A DNA stretch of 64,000 nucleotides from Drosophila miranda (GCF_003369915.1 NW_022881614.1:744001-808000), one strand, 5' to 3'; positions 10,988-25,287 are shown, counted from the first letter of the stretch. Translations and numbers: made by a program. Notes: generated from the letters alone by a model not told the origin.

Positions 10988-13000
10988 TGGTATTCAAATT
11001 TCAATTTAAGGGAGGAATTTGATGGACGCTGTTGTTAAGGAAGAACATAAGAAGTGAGAGTGTCCACTGTATTTGTTAGCACCGATTGGAACATATGTAT
11101 GTATGTATCTTCATATAGATTGAACGACTGTCCGAACGGTCCAAATATAGATTTAATTTCCGTATGCTTTCTGCATCACCTTCATCAGTTGTTACTTGGT
11201 GGGCGGAGAAAGAGTCACTCGGAATTGTCACCCCGTTGCTTCTGCTTTAAGGCCCGCGCCGAAGAGTATGCTACAATTTATTTCGATTCTATGCACTCCT
11301 CTCCCTCTCCGTCTCCCTCTTTCTCACAATCACTCGTGTTTCCGGCGGATCAATAGCATAAATAATGCCACATTTGTCCAGTTCTGTCAACATCCCCATT
11401 TGGTAACCAGGCGTGGGCAGAACTCTGAGTCGCGGATTTTCGGCATTCCAACCTCCTTCAAATCCTTGAGGCAATGGGAAAGTGCAGCCCTTCGACCGGC
11501 TTACGTGGGTGTCAATGCCAGTGGAAGTGGATGCCGCTGACGTATGTCTGTATGCGCTAATGGCCAAGACGATGACAATGGATGCTCCCACGCCCACTCC
11601 GGATGATTCATGCGATTCCACTCGCTTATGCACACTTGGGAGCGCTCCCATTACATTCCATCCTATCCTCATCCTCATCATCTGGCGGATGATGCATGGC
11701 GGAGGACATCGATGTTCGCGGCTTGTCCTTGGTGGAGGCTTATCTGGACAGCTGGACATCTTTAAGAGTCCTACAGCGTTGCTGGACCACGGATTGATAA
11801 ATTGGGGATTTTAAGTGGTTAAGGGCGAAATGTCTATGAATTATGAGCGGATGAGAGGAGGCTGAGTGCCCCGTCACTTATGTGCCCATCTCTGGTCTAA
11901 TGCCGCCCCATGGGGAATGCAGTAAATGCCACTTGTCCGACAAACATTTCACCAAAGGCCTTCACCAAATTTGGCTCACGCCGTGGCGCCACACCAGTCG
12001 CTGGCTCCCCAGATCTCCCCAATGGAATGGATATGGCATCTGCACCGATATGGACAGGGTAGCGCCTGATAAGGACAGAGCACGCGTCGGCCGGCATCTC
12101 CAGGCGATCGACACGCGGAAGCATTCAAAGGCATTACATCAGGCAGATGTCACCAGAGGCTAGTCGCAGTTGCAGTCGCAGAGCCACAACCACAGCCAGA
12201 GGCATACCCAAGACCAGATCGAGATCGTTTCTGCTGAACAACGAGCAGCGACGGGCATCAATCAGGTTGCAATTGGAATGGGAATGGGAATCGACTTGTT
12301 GCTTATTCCCTACACGTGCCTGTTGCGTGGCTCTGCCACTGCCTGTGGTTTTCCTCAATGAGCAATGAGAAATGGCCAGTGGCCAGATTGTGTTTTCCTT
12401 CTAAATCGCTTTCGATCGGATCGTTGAATTTACGAGCTCTTTGAGTGTGTGCGATGTGGCTCTTTCCAAGAAATCAACAAGCCGCTGCTTGTGACATGTT
12501 CAAATTACAGACAAACTTGTGCACTCCGTTCTGCCATCGCATCTCCGGCGGGTATTGGGATTGGGACTGGAATTGGTCACCCAACCCTAGACAACTCTGA
12601 CAATTATTGCTAAGCAAACATGCATAAATTGGCATTGCCAGTGCCTATGGCCATTACCAGTGCCTCGTAATGCCAGCCAGACTCTGGCTCTGATTGAGTG
12701 GACTCTGTTTCTGCCTCTCGTGAGAGGTCGGAGTGCTGGATGCTGGAGTGCTGGCCCTTGGCAACTGCGTTGGACTGCTGGGAGTGCTTGGCTCACTTAA
12801 CTTTCTTCCGTGACTCCCCAGACGCAGCGTCTCCAATTCTTTGTTCAGTCTGAACGGGAAATGGAGTTGGATTTGAGACTGAGAGTGCGATTGAGTCTGC
12901 GACTGTGGCGGGAGTTCGTGCCTGCGAAACCGATTCCATAGCACTTTGCTATATCCCCGAATATGAACACATGTCTCGTTAGATTTGTTTTTCGTATATT
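10988..13000. other. Intergenic stretch downstream of cv-2
   Basis: No gene is recognised. There is CT-rich sequence near 11297-11325 and scattered tandem short motifs (CAGTCGCAG type near 12170-12200, GGAATGGGAAT near 12276). The open frames overlap on both strands without family signatures. Confidence 0.4.
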
Positions 13001-14274
13001 TTAATTTCTTTTATCCATTTGCAATTGTTGCATTGGGGTGTCCTTTGTTCTTTTCTTCTCTGTAGGATATTTCTGCTAGAAAATTTACAGATCCAGCCAT
13101 ACTATGGCATATTTCAAGAAGTATCTTGCATCTTTATAGTTAAGTAAATTACTAATTAAAGTTAAACTTGATTAATCCATATAATTAAAAAAAAATGGCA
13201 AAGAGCGTCTCCTTTCGTGTTCCTACGGAGTTCCTTTCGGATTACTCTAACGGTTACGTTTACGGTTAAATACGAGTAGTTGGAGAAGTAAGTTCATATT
13301 TAGGTAGGGATTTATAAATATTAACACAGTTTTGTGGGGTAAAAAGGTTATAAGATAAGGTCATATGCGGAATTAGTAATTGGAAATTGGAAAGTTCTTC
13401 TTTGAGATGGTTAAGTATTTAGTTGAAGAGTAGGAGAGTAAGTAAGAGACTGGAGATGGATTTGGTCTGAACGGATCTCTCTGGGCTCTAGGCTTCGTTC
13501 AAGTTTAAAGTTTCAACTAAGCAAAAATACTGTTTGTGCCATTCTCATTCGAATAGTAGCATTGTAGTAGTGTTAGTAGTAGATGTTCTAGGTGTTGTTG
13601 TCTGGGGGACTTAGGCGTAGGTCTTAAATTTTAAGCAAACTTTAGCTAGGCTTAGGTCTACCTCTTAGTTTCCTTAGACGCTAACTAGAGGACCTTTGAA
13701 GAGTTTTAGCAAGAGTTCCATCTGTTAATTAGAGTAACGTAATCCACACATACAGGAATACAAATACAAAAAATCTGGCACACGCACACAACAAACATCA
13801 TCATCATCATCATAATAGTACTTCCAATACAGGATATATCCATATATAGTAGGTATTGTATAGAGCCGTTTGATATAATCAAGAAAATTCCTTTACTAAA
13901 GCTAAAATAAATAAAACTTAGTCTATCTATGCGAAATGGCGACAGTTGGAGGATGAGTTTCATTGATGTATAGTGCATTATATCTTTATATATATATATA
14001 TATATATGTCTCTATCTGCCTGTTCCAAGGTACTGTACGTAATGCTTCAGCGTAATACTGCTGCCTGTCTGTCGCGTCTGTCGTGTCTGTCTGTCATGGG
14101 AGCGGATTCAACTACTCTCTCTCTCTAAACTCTTTTCGGCTTCCGCCAAAAGTATGCTACGAAAAGCTGAACTCGCTTTGAGAGAATGTGCGTGCGAGTG
14201 TGAGAGAGTGTACGTGTGTGTGTACGTGTAGTAACTTATGGCAGAGGGGGGTTTTCTCTTTCTCAGTCCACAAA
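13001..14274 (-). other. Probable 3' untranslated/downstream region of cv-2
   Basis: This stretch directly follows the cv-2 stop on the minus strand. It is AT-rich, with a (TA)n tract at about 13989-14006, a CAT triplet run at about 13797-13811 and TCTG/TCTC-rich sequence near 14060-14128. I did not identify a definite polyadenylation site. Assignment as UTR is by position only. Confidence 0.35.
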
Positions 14275-17200
14275 TCAGTGGAGTGGCGGTGGCGTACGAT
14301 CTGGCGCACGCTGCTGCAACAGGCTGCTGGGGACATGCTTCTTGATGAACTCATTGTCCAGGAGCTGATTCTGATTCTGCTTCTGGAGCTGATGTTGTTT
14401 CTGCTGATTCTGATTCTGCCTGCTCCTCTGCTGCAGATGCTGCAGGTGCTGCTGCTGTTGCTTTCGGCGCCGCCCCTTGAGAGAGCCTGGACCGGGAAAG
14501 CGCCTCAAGCTATCCCCGTAGTACTCGTTGTCCAGGAAGTTCGCGAGTGTGGCATTCCGTCTCCAGCCGGCGGGACAGTTGGTGGAGCTCCGCCAATCAG
14601 GCAGCTGGACACCGAGGCGGCGGCACTCGTGAGCGTAGGCCGCGAAACTGTCGCAGTGGCAGCTGCCCGACGGGCACTCGCAGACGTCCATGCGGCAGGA
14701 GTCGATATAGTTGATGGGATTAAGCCTACTATCACAGTGTCCGAATACTTCCGAGATGCGCAGCGGCTGGCAGTAGAAGCTCGACCGGCGCTTGTTGCAC
14801 GTGGGCAGGGCGGCGATGTTCTCGCGCTGGCGGGAGCAGGACTTGGGGCCCCCCACCTTCCAGGAGTTGGCAAAGTACCAGACCTCGTCGTCGCCGTGCG
14901 GGCGCCCGTCGCGTCCTGTGAGATCGTCGCGCCCGCTGCCATTGAAGTTGCCGCACAGGCCGCACATCCGGTGCTTGAAGTGGGCAGGCACCGAGACCTG
15001 GAGGAAACCGCTTCCGTCCCACTCTATATCAAGGCCCATCTCTGAGCGCAGCAGGACAGCCCCGTCCTCGGCCAGCCGACCGATGGTCACGTTCTGGTCG
15101 CCGGCTCGGCCCGCGTAGGGTAGCATCACCCGCGTCCCGTTCACCTTGACGCGCAGCTTCTGGCCGAGATTGATGCGCAGGTTGTGCAGCTTGACGGTCA
15201 CTGTCTTGGCCCAGCTAGAGCGCTTCGTGCCACGCCCGCCGTTCGTCAGCCGGATGTGGAAGCTGTGCCCGTGGCAGTCAGCAGCCAGCTGGTATTTACA
15301 GCTGCCCTGGAAGCTAAAAAACTTTCCGTCGAAGGTCTTGAAGTGCGGGTCCCCGAACACGGTGCAGGTGCCCGCAGTCTCCACGCACCTGGGGCAGCAC
15401 TCGCCCGGCGGCAGCTTTAGCTCCTCGTTGGCCCGGCATTTGACCTCCGGACAGCGCATCTCCGAGCAGCGGATCGTGCCTCCGTTGCAGCGACAGCTCC
15501 GGCAGGGGCCCATGTTCCACGTCTCGTTGTTCTTGTAGATGATCCCCTCCAGGCTGCACTCGCTCCGCAACTCGGCCACCGCACAGCGTGGACAGCAGCC
15601 GTCGTCCTCCTGGAACTCTGGCGCGCACTGCAGGATGGGGCACGTGGCCCGCTGGCAGATGGATGTGCCGTTCAGACAGGTGCAGTTGGTGCATCGGTCC
15701 GGCATGAACTGCGTTTTGTCATAGTGGAGTTTGTTGTTAAAGATGCACTTTCCTGGAGAACGAAGAGAGTGGAGAGACATGGAACAGGGTGCATTAGGGT
15801 GGCTGGTGGGTGGGCTGGGAGGGGCTGGGACTCTTCTCACCTGTCACTGGTATGAAGACCCGCTGCTCCGTGCAGCGGGGGCAGCACTCGTTCGGGTGCT
15901 GCTTCTGCTTCGTCTTGGGGCACTGCAGAATGGGGCAGGTCTTTTTGGCGCAGGTCAACTGGTTGTCGCCGCAATGGAAGACCAAGAAGCGGTCGTCGAT
16001 CGAGGCGACGACCTCTTGGCCCTCGGCCACCGTCTGTCCGTTGATCTTGCAACCTGCCAAAGAGTTAAGCACATCGAATCCCGTCAGACATCAGTAATTA
16101 GACATCTGCCTATTTTGTCGCATATGATTAAGATCGCTTTCCGATCTTTGGCAGCAAGCCAAGAAATTTTCCACAAGGCGAATCGGCGATCGAATGCGAT
16201 CCGGGCGACAGTGTCACCTTAATAGACAATTTAAAGCCCATAAACCAGCAGATCGGTCAGAGCCAACAATAACAGAGGGGCAGAACGGATCCAAACAGAT
16301 CGGAAGACGGTTCGAGTCTAATATCGGAATGCCCCATGAATAAATCATTTGATAATAGAGTCATAAAGAAGTCTCAATGATCTTTAATCTGATTGTATAT
16401 CGAATGTCAAGCATGCTTGGACTCAATCTGTGAGGTGTTTCCAAAGGGGAAGCTGAATGATCGCGCATTATATCGACAGGAACTGAAAGTGATCCTCCAA
16501 TAAGTATTGGGCAACGATCTCCTATCTATCTCACCCTCTGATGATCATCTTTCAGCATCCACCCGTAGAACCCTCTGGCAGAGTATCGCTTTGTGGACAC
16601 ATTGTTGTGGACCATCTGTCGCTCTCCGGCTCTCTATTGTCTGGCGATTATGAGGCATTAGTCTGAAGCTGCAGCTAATTTTAGTGAGTGATGTTGACGC
16701 TCTGACACTCAGACTGGGGACTGGAATCGCTCGGCTCGAATCGGATCGGAGTGATTTCATGTGTGATGTTAGGTAAGAACTTACCCTGACAGGAAGGACA
16801 GCACTCGCCAGGGCGCGGTGCCTGTAGCTGGTTGTCGTCGCACTGTGAATAACACTTCTGTATTGTCTCGGTGACAACACTGGCGATGCACTTGTACGTT
16901 TCGCAGGGATCCTCCGGGTCGCTCCACTCGGCGCCACTCTCATAAGGCAGCCCACGAAAGATGCAACCTATTGAGCAAAGGAATCTCCGATCAAAGACTC
17001 CCTTCAGTAGCCTCTTCTCTCTGCGGCGACTTACCTTTACACTTACCTTTACCAGCTTGGACTCCAGCAAGTAGCAATCGTCGATGGCCGGACAGCTCTT
17101 GGCGCAGTTCACAAAGCCGTTCTGTGGAGACAAATGTGGAGACACGCAATTAATGTGGTGGCTCTAGAACTAGGGAGGACGATCCCATGTGACGTGTGCG

Positions 17201-20200
17201 CAATTTCCACGAGTAAGAGATGACTTTCAGAGTCGCTAAGCGTATGATTTGCATCTCGAACCCTCTCTCTGGACTGATTTATACCCCAACAGCTGCCTGC
17301 CATTTGCAATTGCTCAATGAAGCTGTGCACTCTGACCTTCGGGGAGCCAGAGCCAGCCAGTCAGCCTCCGCTGTAAATTACGCTAGCAAATCCAGACAGG
17401 GGCGTGTCGATTGCCTTGACTTTGTCTCGGATTGGGGAAACGGGGTGCTACTGGGATTATGCAGAGTGTTTCTCGCGGATTCGGAGGATTTATGCTCCGG
17501 TAATTTATCCCTAAAGCTGCCCCACTCGTTAGCTGATTCCCAATCCCAATCCCCTGCCCACCACCTTTGGTCACACCATTTGGCTTGTCGAATCGTATGG
17601 CCTATAGCCACGAGAGCACTCGTATCTATTGGTGCATAGGTGTATCTATGTATCTGGAGTTTTTGCTGCTGCTCGTTAACGACATGCTGACAGCTGCAAC
17701 GCGGCCCATTGGAATTGATGTCGATCATAAGTCAAATTGTTGCAACTTGCCAGGCTTATGCAATTGCCTTTAACCCTTGTGCGCAGCTGGTGTCTCCGAC
17801 TGGTGGCTGTAACTGTGACAGGTTAAAGCCAGACCCAGTCCGGGCCCGAGTCGAGTCGGAGCTGAAGCTGCGGCTGCGGCTGCTGGGGCCGCCGCTAATT
17901 GTAAATGTATCTATAAATCTAGATAGATGTCGACCAAAAACAGGCAAAATATTTCACTAATTTGTATGCAGTTGCTCCGAACAATGTGTGTCTGTGTTTG
18001 TGAATCTGTGTGAATAATTTAGTGCAACGAAACCAGATTGGATCTCAATTTGGATAGGGGGGGAAACTACAACGAGCAACATTTGCAATTGTTATGAAAA
18101 TGAAAATTCGATGGGTGTCTGAGCGGAGGGGAGATGTTTATCATCGTATTAGATTTAATGGCAGTTGCTAGTTGGAATTTTAATGCCACTTTAGTATGGC
18201 ATTCTCTCTGTTTTGTGGCAGCCATAAAATGGAATTGAATATCACCTTAATCGCTTTCTGTCTCTCGGATCAAAGCTCAAAAGTTCTCGAAATCTGGCAA
18301 CGACATGGAATTGTCCACAGAGTACCCTCTTCCCCTTCGTATTCCCCATTAGCCATTACCCCTCTCCTATCACCATCTCCATCCAGCTGTTTATGCTTTG
18401 GAATTCTTTCTTTCTAATCTGGAACCGGTATGGAAAAATGTTCAGCCAACATGAAAGTTAAAGCACATTTGTGCCCAGCTCCGGTCCGCGAGAGAGGCGC
18501 CACGATGGCAACCCAAGCGATGGCTAAGTAGAATGGTTGTTGCCCAGCGGCATCGTGTGTGTGTGTATCTATCTGTGCCACAGTGGCAGAACCCCTTTTG
18601 CAAACGGTCTCTAACGAGCGACCAAAAAGCTGTTCTATGGCGGGTCCTAACATTAGGACCCAAAAGGCACGAGGGAGCGCGCGGGGTTTCAACTCCCTTT
18701 TCGCCTGTACTTCGTCTCTACCGCGACCCCGCTGCCCATCGGTTTCGTCTGTTCGGCAATGCCTTCACCGTCGAAGCGATGGTCGCGGATCGCCGATGTC
18801 TTTGGAGCGGCACAGTGTGACCTTTGGCCGTCTCAGCTTGCTAAATTAGTTAGTTGGTCAATAAATATTTGCACACTGAAAAAATGTTAAACTTTGAGTG
18901 CTTATATCTCCTAAACTAAAACTATCTTGAAAATTCGATTGACAAATTCTCTATTAGATGCGTACATTAAATTTATCTAAAGCACTCATACAATTTTTTG
19001 ACTATTTCGGCTGAGTCCCCACTGTGCCGCGCCAAAGACATCAGCGACCACGCTGCCCTACGGTTTCGGCACGCAGACACTGACATGCTTTCAGTGCGCT
19101 TGTGTGTGAAGCTAAAAGCCGTATATGCTGCGGGCGAAACCGGTTTATGGCCGTGCCGACCTAGGACATACACACATATACACAACTACAAGCATATGTC
19201 TGGGTTGGCTCGAGCTCGTGCTGACCGAGGCATTGACGAAGCCGAGTAGCACTTCGGAGGCGAAGGTAGCGTAAAAGAGAAAATTGAAAAAGCATTTGTT
19301 CCTCATGCGACATCTTGGACAAAACATGATCAGTTTTAACACCGTCCTCGTCTTCCTCTCCTTCTGCGTCGTCTCTGTTTCTGTTGATGCCCCTCTCGCT
19401 CTCCATCTCCTTCTTGGCGCAAACGGCAAACGTTTGGCCGGCAAACTTGGCCAGGTTAGAGTCTCAGTCTCTTTAGACACGGAGTGAATATGGTAATGAC
19501 AGTCTTGTGGTTTTATGGTCATGTGTATATTGTCACTTGTGGGGCTATGGCTCGAATTGGATGTGGAATTGAACTCGGAATCGAATAGAATTCAAATGGA
19601 ATATGCAAGAAAGGAGTTGCAGACCTGAATATTTGGCCAGATCTGGTTTTCACTTGCTCTACTATTCTACATTGTATTCCATATACATGGCTTAAACTAA
19701 AACGAAATAATTGAAATACTTGCACAAATCAAGAATAGAATGCCCGCTCTGCTGCCTGCTTCCTGCTGCCTCATGCGGAATGCAATATATTGATAGTCAC
19801 AATCTACTAATACAATCTTTCTCCGTAGCATCATCCTCCGATGATTTCCATTTCCTGATCATAAATCCTTCATTAATATTAATCAAGAGTCATGCGGCAT
19901 TCACGAAAATATCTATCGTGAACAGTTCTCGAGAGAAAATCATCCTGAGTGGGCGGCAGTGGGAGGTAGTGGGTGGGGTGAGGAAACTGTTAAAATCATA
20001 AACCATTTGGAAAGCAATTCAGCGGATTCCGCATAATAAACGAATAAAACCGAAAATTTCTTGACGCGGGAGTCAGAGCCTGTCTGAGAGACAATTTCTT
20101 TGATTGTCCTTGACGGGAAAAGCTTTCCATATTCGATTATCTATGTATATATTCAATGAGAATACATACAGTATGTCTATTAATTGTTTGCAAAATGTAA

Positions 20201-23200
20201 AAAGGCACTGTACATATGTAGGTTTGTATACTAATATATTTTAGACAATAAACGCCAGTCGTAACAGTTATTGTGTTTGTGTTGTGTTTTCTGCTGCTTT
20301 TTAATTTCGCTTACGCCCACTTGACGACGACGACGGCAGCGACAGTGGAAATAATAATCACCACGAAGCTTAGCCCGGAGCGAAAGAGCTTCGACGATCA
20401 ATCGATCGGTGGGTCCGTCGGGCGAAGCGAAGCGGAGCAGCTCCCGATCGGATGGGATCGATCGGAATGATCGGCGCCAGCTTCGACGGCAGCGGCAGCG
20501 GCGACGGCGTCTGTCGGTCAAATTGGAGCAGCGGCGTTTAGCAGCGCTTAGCGTTAAATTAGCGGCAGGCAGACCCACAGCTATCTGGCAACCCTGACAA
20601 GGCCTACCTCCCCGCTCCCCCAAATGAGCACGCGCTTGCTTAATGACGACACGAAGCTCAAGCCGGGAACGGAAGCGGGGCTGGAAGAGTGGAGGAGACC
20701 CGGGATCGAAGCCCGTCGGTACCGGCTCCAAGTGTTTGTCAAACGATCGCTAAGCCATACTACCACTAGCTCTACCCATACCATCCATACCCGTCCTACG
20801 CTGTGGTTAACGATTGTCATGTAGCGTCGAAACCCGTTGGATCATAAAAACTCAAAGGCGAGAGCGAAGGAGATAGAGAGAGAGGGGAAGATCCGTAGAG
20901 CGAGAGTGAGCCAGAGAGAAGAAGAAGGTGAAGCCAAACAAATGCAAACCGAGTCAAACATCTTTTTCCGGTTCCGGCCAGATCTACAACTTCTTCGAGA
21001 AATAACTTCAGCCGGCCCCTCCATAAAAAGACAGCTGGCATACACACATACATATGTATGGTGTGTCTGTCTCCTCTCCTCTGGTGGACAAACGGACAGT
21101 CCCATGTACACAGACATTTAAAATATTTTCTGAATTTTCATTTTGTCAGGCAGCTAAGGATTCTATTTCAATGAAATGTGTCTGCGTGTGGATGTCCTGC
21201 TGGCTGGACACTGGCGTCACCTCATGCAGAGAGCCAGACAGGGCAGAACAGGACAGGACAGTACATGAGATTTATTTCAAGACTGAGGCCGTGCTGGCCA
21301 TGTTATGTTATTTCACTTCATTCCACTTTAAGTGACTTTTTATCGAGGCCAAAGGACAAGTCCTAGTCCAAGTCTTGGCAAGGATCCCAGGAGCCGCCCA
21401 GATTTGGGCTGGGGATACGAAGGGACGCTCTGGAACTGGTACTACATCCGAAACTTACCTGGCAGATGCACTTAAAGCACTTGGAATTCTGGATACCCGT
21501 CAGAACCTCCTCTCCCTCGACCGAGCAGGACAGAAGATCGCCTGAAATGGGAAATACATTTTTTATTAGTGATTAAGATAGTGAGAGTTGGGCTTATCGG
21601 GGGATCGTAAATCGCCCGTCTCCACCATTTCCTGCCTCTTGACGTAATAATACTCGGCAAACACACACAGATTATTCATTCATGCACAAACACGCAACGA
21701 GAATCGCCGGAAATCGCCCACTGACGGAGAGATGGTATCCGAGCACGTGACCCAAAATGAAGAATGAACCCCTTCTCCTATCCACCATCAGCGTGCAGGT
21801 CAAAGAGATTAGGGCACTTATCGGAGTATCGGAGCTGTGTGAGAGTGAATGCATGCTTCTTTGTTTGTTTTACCTTTTGGGGCTTCCTCTGCCTGTGCCG
21901 CTACCTGCTGATCTGCCGCCGGCGCCAAGTCAAATGGTCCACTTATACAGGGTGGGGAAGTCGAATCGTTCTTAGTATTGTCTTTGTCTGTTTGCTTACG
22001 ACTACTGAGAGTCCTCTGGATTGATGCCTCACCTTTGTATGAATGCACCTTGACCAAGCAGTGCATGTCGATACATGTTCCAGAACAACAACAGAGCAGC
22101 AGTGAAAGAGGCAAACGGAAACCACAGAGAGTGAGAGAGGGAGACGAGGTGACCCGAGCCCCAGACCGAACTCTTGTTCTTTTTGTTTTGGTGAAGGAGG
22201 AGGCGGAGAGACCACCTGCAATGTGCTGATAAAGGCACACACACAGAAATGCAAGCAGCCACTCTCCTTCCCTTTCTCTCTTTTGTGTGCAGTGATAAAT
22301 GAAGACGCCGGCGCTACAACTGAGGGAGGGAGAGGGCTTGAGGGCGAGCGCAACCTTTTTATGCCCGATACTCAAAATGAGTATTGGGGTATGTTAGATT
22401 TGTGGTAAAAGTGGATGTGTGTAACGTCCAGAAGGAATCGTTTCCGACCCCATAAAGTATATATATTCTTTATCAGCATCAAAAGCCGAGTCGATTGAGC
22501 CATGTCTGTCTGTCCGTCTGTCCGTCCGTCCGTCTGTCCGTCTGTCCGTCCGTCAGTCTGTCCGTCTGTCCGTCCCCTTCAGCGCCTAGTGCTCAAAGAC
22601 TATAAGAGCTAGAGCAAAGATGTTTTGGATCCAGACTTCTGGGATATGTCACTGCTACAAGAATATTTCAAAACTTTGCCCCGCCCACTTCCGCCCCCAC
22701 AAAGGGTGAAAATCTGTGGCATCCACAATTTCGACGATACGAGAAAACTAAAAACGCAGAATCGTAGAAGATGACTATATCTTCTACAGTGCAAAATCTG
22801 AACCAGATCGTATAATTATTATAGCCAGAATCAAGAAAACAATTTCATTCATTCTCGCTCTGTCTCTCTCTAACACACAGGTTTCATGGTCGGCTTTGCC
22901 AATTGCAAAATATGAGTTCAAGGATCTCAGAACCTATAAGAGCCAGACCAACCAAATTTGGTATCCACACTCCTGTGATATCGGACCTTGACCGTTTCGT
23001 GTCCAAATTTCGCCACACCCCCTTCCGCCCCCGCAAAGGACGAAAATCTGGGGCATCCACAAATCTCAGAGACTATTAAAGCTAGAGTAACCAAATTTGG
23101 TATCCGCACTTCTGTTAGATCTCACTATAAAACGTATATCTCAGAATTTCGCCCCACCCTCTTCCGCCCCCACAAAGGACGAAAATCTGTTGCATCCACA

Positions 23201-25287
23201 ATATTGCAGATTCGAGAAAACTAAAAACGGAGAATCATAGATAATGACCATATCTATCAGACTGCTGAATCTGGATCAGATCGGATCATTTTTATACCCA
23301 AAAGGAACAAATCAATTTGCACTGGCTACGCAGCGCCCGACGTCACGCTCAGACTGATTTTCTGTCTCTCGCGCACGCACTCTTTGTCGTGTCGTTTAAT
23401 ATTAGCAGCGTCTGCCGGAGGAGAGCCATACTGACTTAGTATCGGGTATAACAGTAGAGTTGCGGTGTCCGCAGCAACTCACAACGTTCCCCCTCGTTTT
23501 TCATCTGCTGCTGCGCTTAGTGGGCGGCTTTAGGACTTATCCACTGCGTGATCCCCCGCTTCCCCCTTGCCATTGTACAATCTATATAATTTGTTCCCTT
23601 GTTTGTTTGGGGTTCTGTGTCGAGGGAAAGGAAAACCTTTGATTATGGACCTGTGGATTGCCATGTATTTCTTCTCTTTCCTGCTATACGATTGTGTCCT
23701 GCTGTTTGGATCCCTTACCGCACACATCATCCCTAAACCCTCACCCTTTCATAAACAAATCAAGTGGAATATTTCTCCTCAACAACCAGAACAATTTCTC
23801 GTTTGCCGCCGCGGACTTTCTATATTCCTTTCTCTTCTCGTCTCTTCATCGTTATCGTTCCGTTCCGTCGCTGGGGGACAGAACAGTTAATGAACTTGGC
23901 TCAAGTAACCCGATCTATCGGCACTGCAATATATCTAATTTATGCGATTTTTTATTTCATTTAACACGCTCGAAACCCCATAAAAAAAGTCCACTCAAAA
24001 ATATTTTAGAAGCCGAGAGGAGAGCGGTAGCTGCTCCCGCAAAACCCTCCCCTCCACCTCCCCCTCAGCGGCTGGCGTCGGTGGCGCCGTTCGCTAATTA
24101 ATCACAGTTCGCAGATTAGGCGCCAGCCACAACGGGAAGAGACCGTGGGGAGTGGAGGCGGCACGTGTTCAGGGGAGCGTGCGCCTAACAACAGGAGATC
24201 GAGAACGAGAGAGAGATCAGTTAGACCAACAACTATTTTCAGAGACAAAGTACAGCCGATTAAGGGCAGCACCAAGCGAAGGTACAACCCTCCAAAGTCG
24301 ATCACAATGTCACAATGCTAATGATGACTCAGTGACACAATTGCTTGAAGTTCCCTGGAAAGTGATCGGAGTAACTAAGCCGATGCGATCAGCGAAAATA
24401 ATCGTTCCAGGTGCCAGCTGCTTGCTGGCAGCCAAAGCTGTTATAAGCTCGTAAAAAACAGCTAAAAGCAGTTAAAATCCATGAATCATAGCCATAACAC
24501 ATAACTAAGTCTGGAGAGAGGGACTGCTGAGGAGGAACTCTTGGAAATATTTTAATAATATTTTTAAGTTCGGGAAGAATGTGCTGAGCTCTCTCGAGGT
24601 GGATGAGGTTTCGGTTTCAGCTTCAATTTCAGTCTCGGAGTTTTACGATCAGATTTGAAATGGAGCTTATGGCCAGAAGATTGCCAACGACAAAACTAGT
24701 TTTGGGCCTCGATTCATGTCTTCACGTGCATCGCAACAAGGATCATTAATAGAGAAATCCAAATGTCCTATATGGAAGCGGCTTTATAGAGGGCTTAAAT
24801 TGAATCCAGTTCCCACAGATAAGACAGTTCCCATTAAATAAGAAAATAGTGCGTAAATATCAAATGATCGCTTCACGCTCCCATCAGGCCATCAAGTAAT
24901 CATTCTTAAGTGATATCTTACACACACACAACGCGTTCGCGTACGATTACAAGAACGAGTACGAGTATTTACAATACATTAAATCGATCGATCGCCACGA
25001 TCATGAGAGCACTCACCATGGAGACTATCCCCGACTCCGGCGGCAGCCGTCTGCAGTTGGAGGAGCATCGAGAGCAGGATCAGTACTAGAATAGGAACGC
25101 GGAATGTTCTCCAATGTGTTTGCCGACTCAATTTGGATGCTGATTCTGGCGGCAGCTGCTGCTGCTGTCTATTGGGAGATGGAGATGCAGACGGGCCACA
25201 AGGTTTCCACTTGCCGCTTGATTTGCAACACATTTTCACAATTCGGTCGAGTTCTTCAGAAATCTCTATTAGTTTTCCACTCTCCAA
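14275..25287 (-). CDS. cv-2: Crossveinless-2 (BMPER-type secreted BMP modulator)
   Basis: Cv-2/BMPER is a secreted protein that binds BMPs, receptors and proteoglycans and tunes BMP signalling, in flies during crossvein formation. Coding exons: 25017-25287 (N-terminus with a hydrophobic signal around VPILVLILLSMLLQL), 21459-21541 (start of VWC1, ending CFKCICQ), about 17035-17121 (NGFVNCAKSCPAIDDCYLLE), 16785-16967 (VWC ending GECCPSCQ), 15841-16053 (VWC ending ECCPRCT) and 14275-15752 (two more VWC repeats, then a VWD domain starting CTVFGDPHFKTFDGKFFSFQ, with CGLCGNFNG, a C8-like cysteine region and a Gln/Asn-rich tail). Total is about 770 residues; the fly protein is about 750. All introns are GT-AG; introns 1 and 2 are 3.5 and 4.3 kb. 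The odd point is exon 3: neither candidate donor (17041-17046 or 17029-17034) joins it in phase with exon 4, and the expected CCxxC of VWC1 is missing. Exons 4-6 are fully open. Confidence 0.9.
17122..21458 (-). other. cv-2 intron 2
   Basis: The intron lies between exon 2 (ending at 21459) and exon 3 (starting at 17121). It contains no recognised gene or full-length transposon. Minor features are a TG run near 18548-18560 and a GAC/GGC-rich patch near 20315-20530. Long first introns of developmental regulators often hold enhancers, but nothing here demonstrates one. Confidence 0.6.
21542..25016 (-). other. cv-2 intron 1 (contains Helitron-like copy 2)
   Basis: The intron is bounded by a GTGAGT donor (minus strand, at 25011-25016) and a TTTCAG acceptor at about 21542-21547. 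Joining the exons gives LHGDLLSCSVEGEEV in frame. About a third of it is the Helitron-like insertion at 22359-23497; the rest is unique sequence without a recognised gene. Confidence 0.7.
22359..23497 (+). mobile_element. INE-1/DINE-1-like element, copy 2
   Basis: This is a full-length copy with the same ends, subterminal inverted repeat, TCTG/TCCG tract (22504-22575) and 3' hairpin as copy 1. It starts TTATGCCCGATACTC, one substitution from the usual TTATACCC. It is inserted in cv-2 intron 1, opposite to the gene's direction. Confidence 0.85.

Noticed and set aside
14188-15045. Long plus-strand open frame opposite the cv-2 last exon
   Set aside because: It lies antisense to the VWD and tail exon, and its composition reflects the GC-rich coding strand of cv-2.
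20231-20731. Arginine-rich minus-strand frame in cv-2 intron 2
   Set aside because: It comes from GAC/GGC-rich low-complexity sequence, with overlapping frames on both strands and no splice context.
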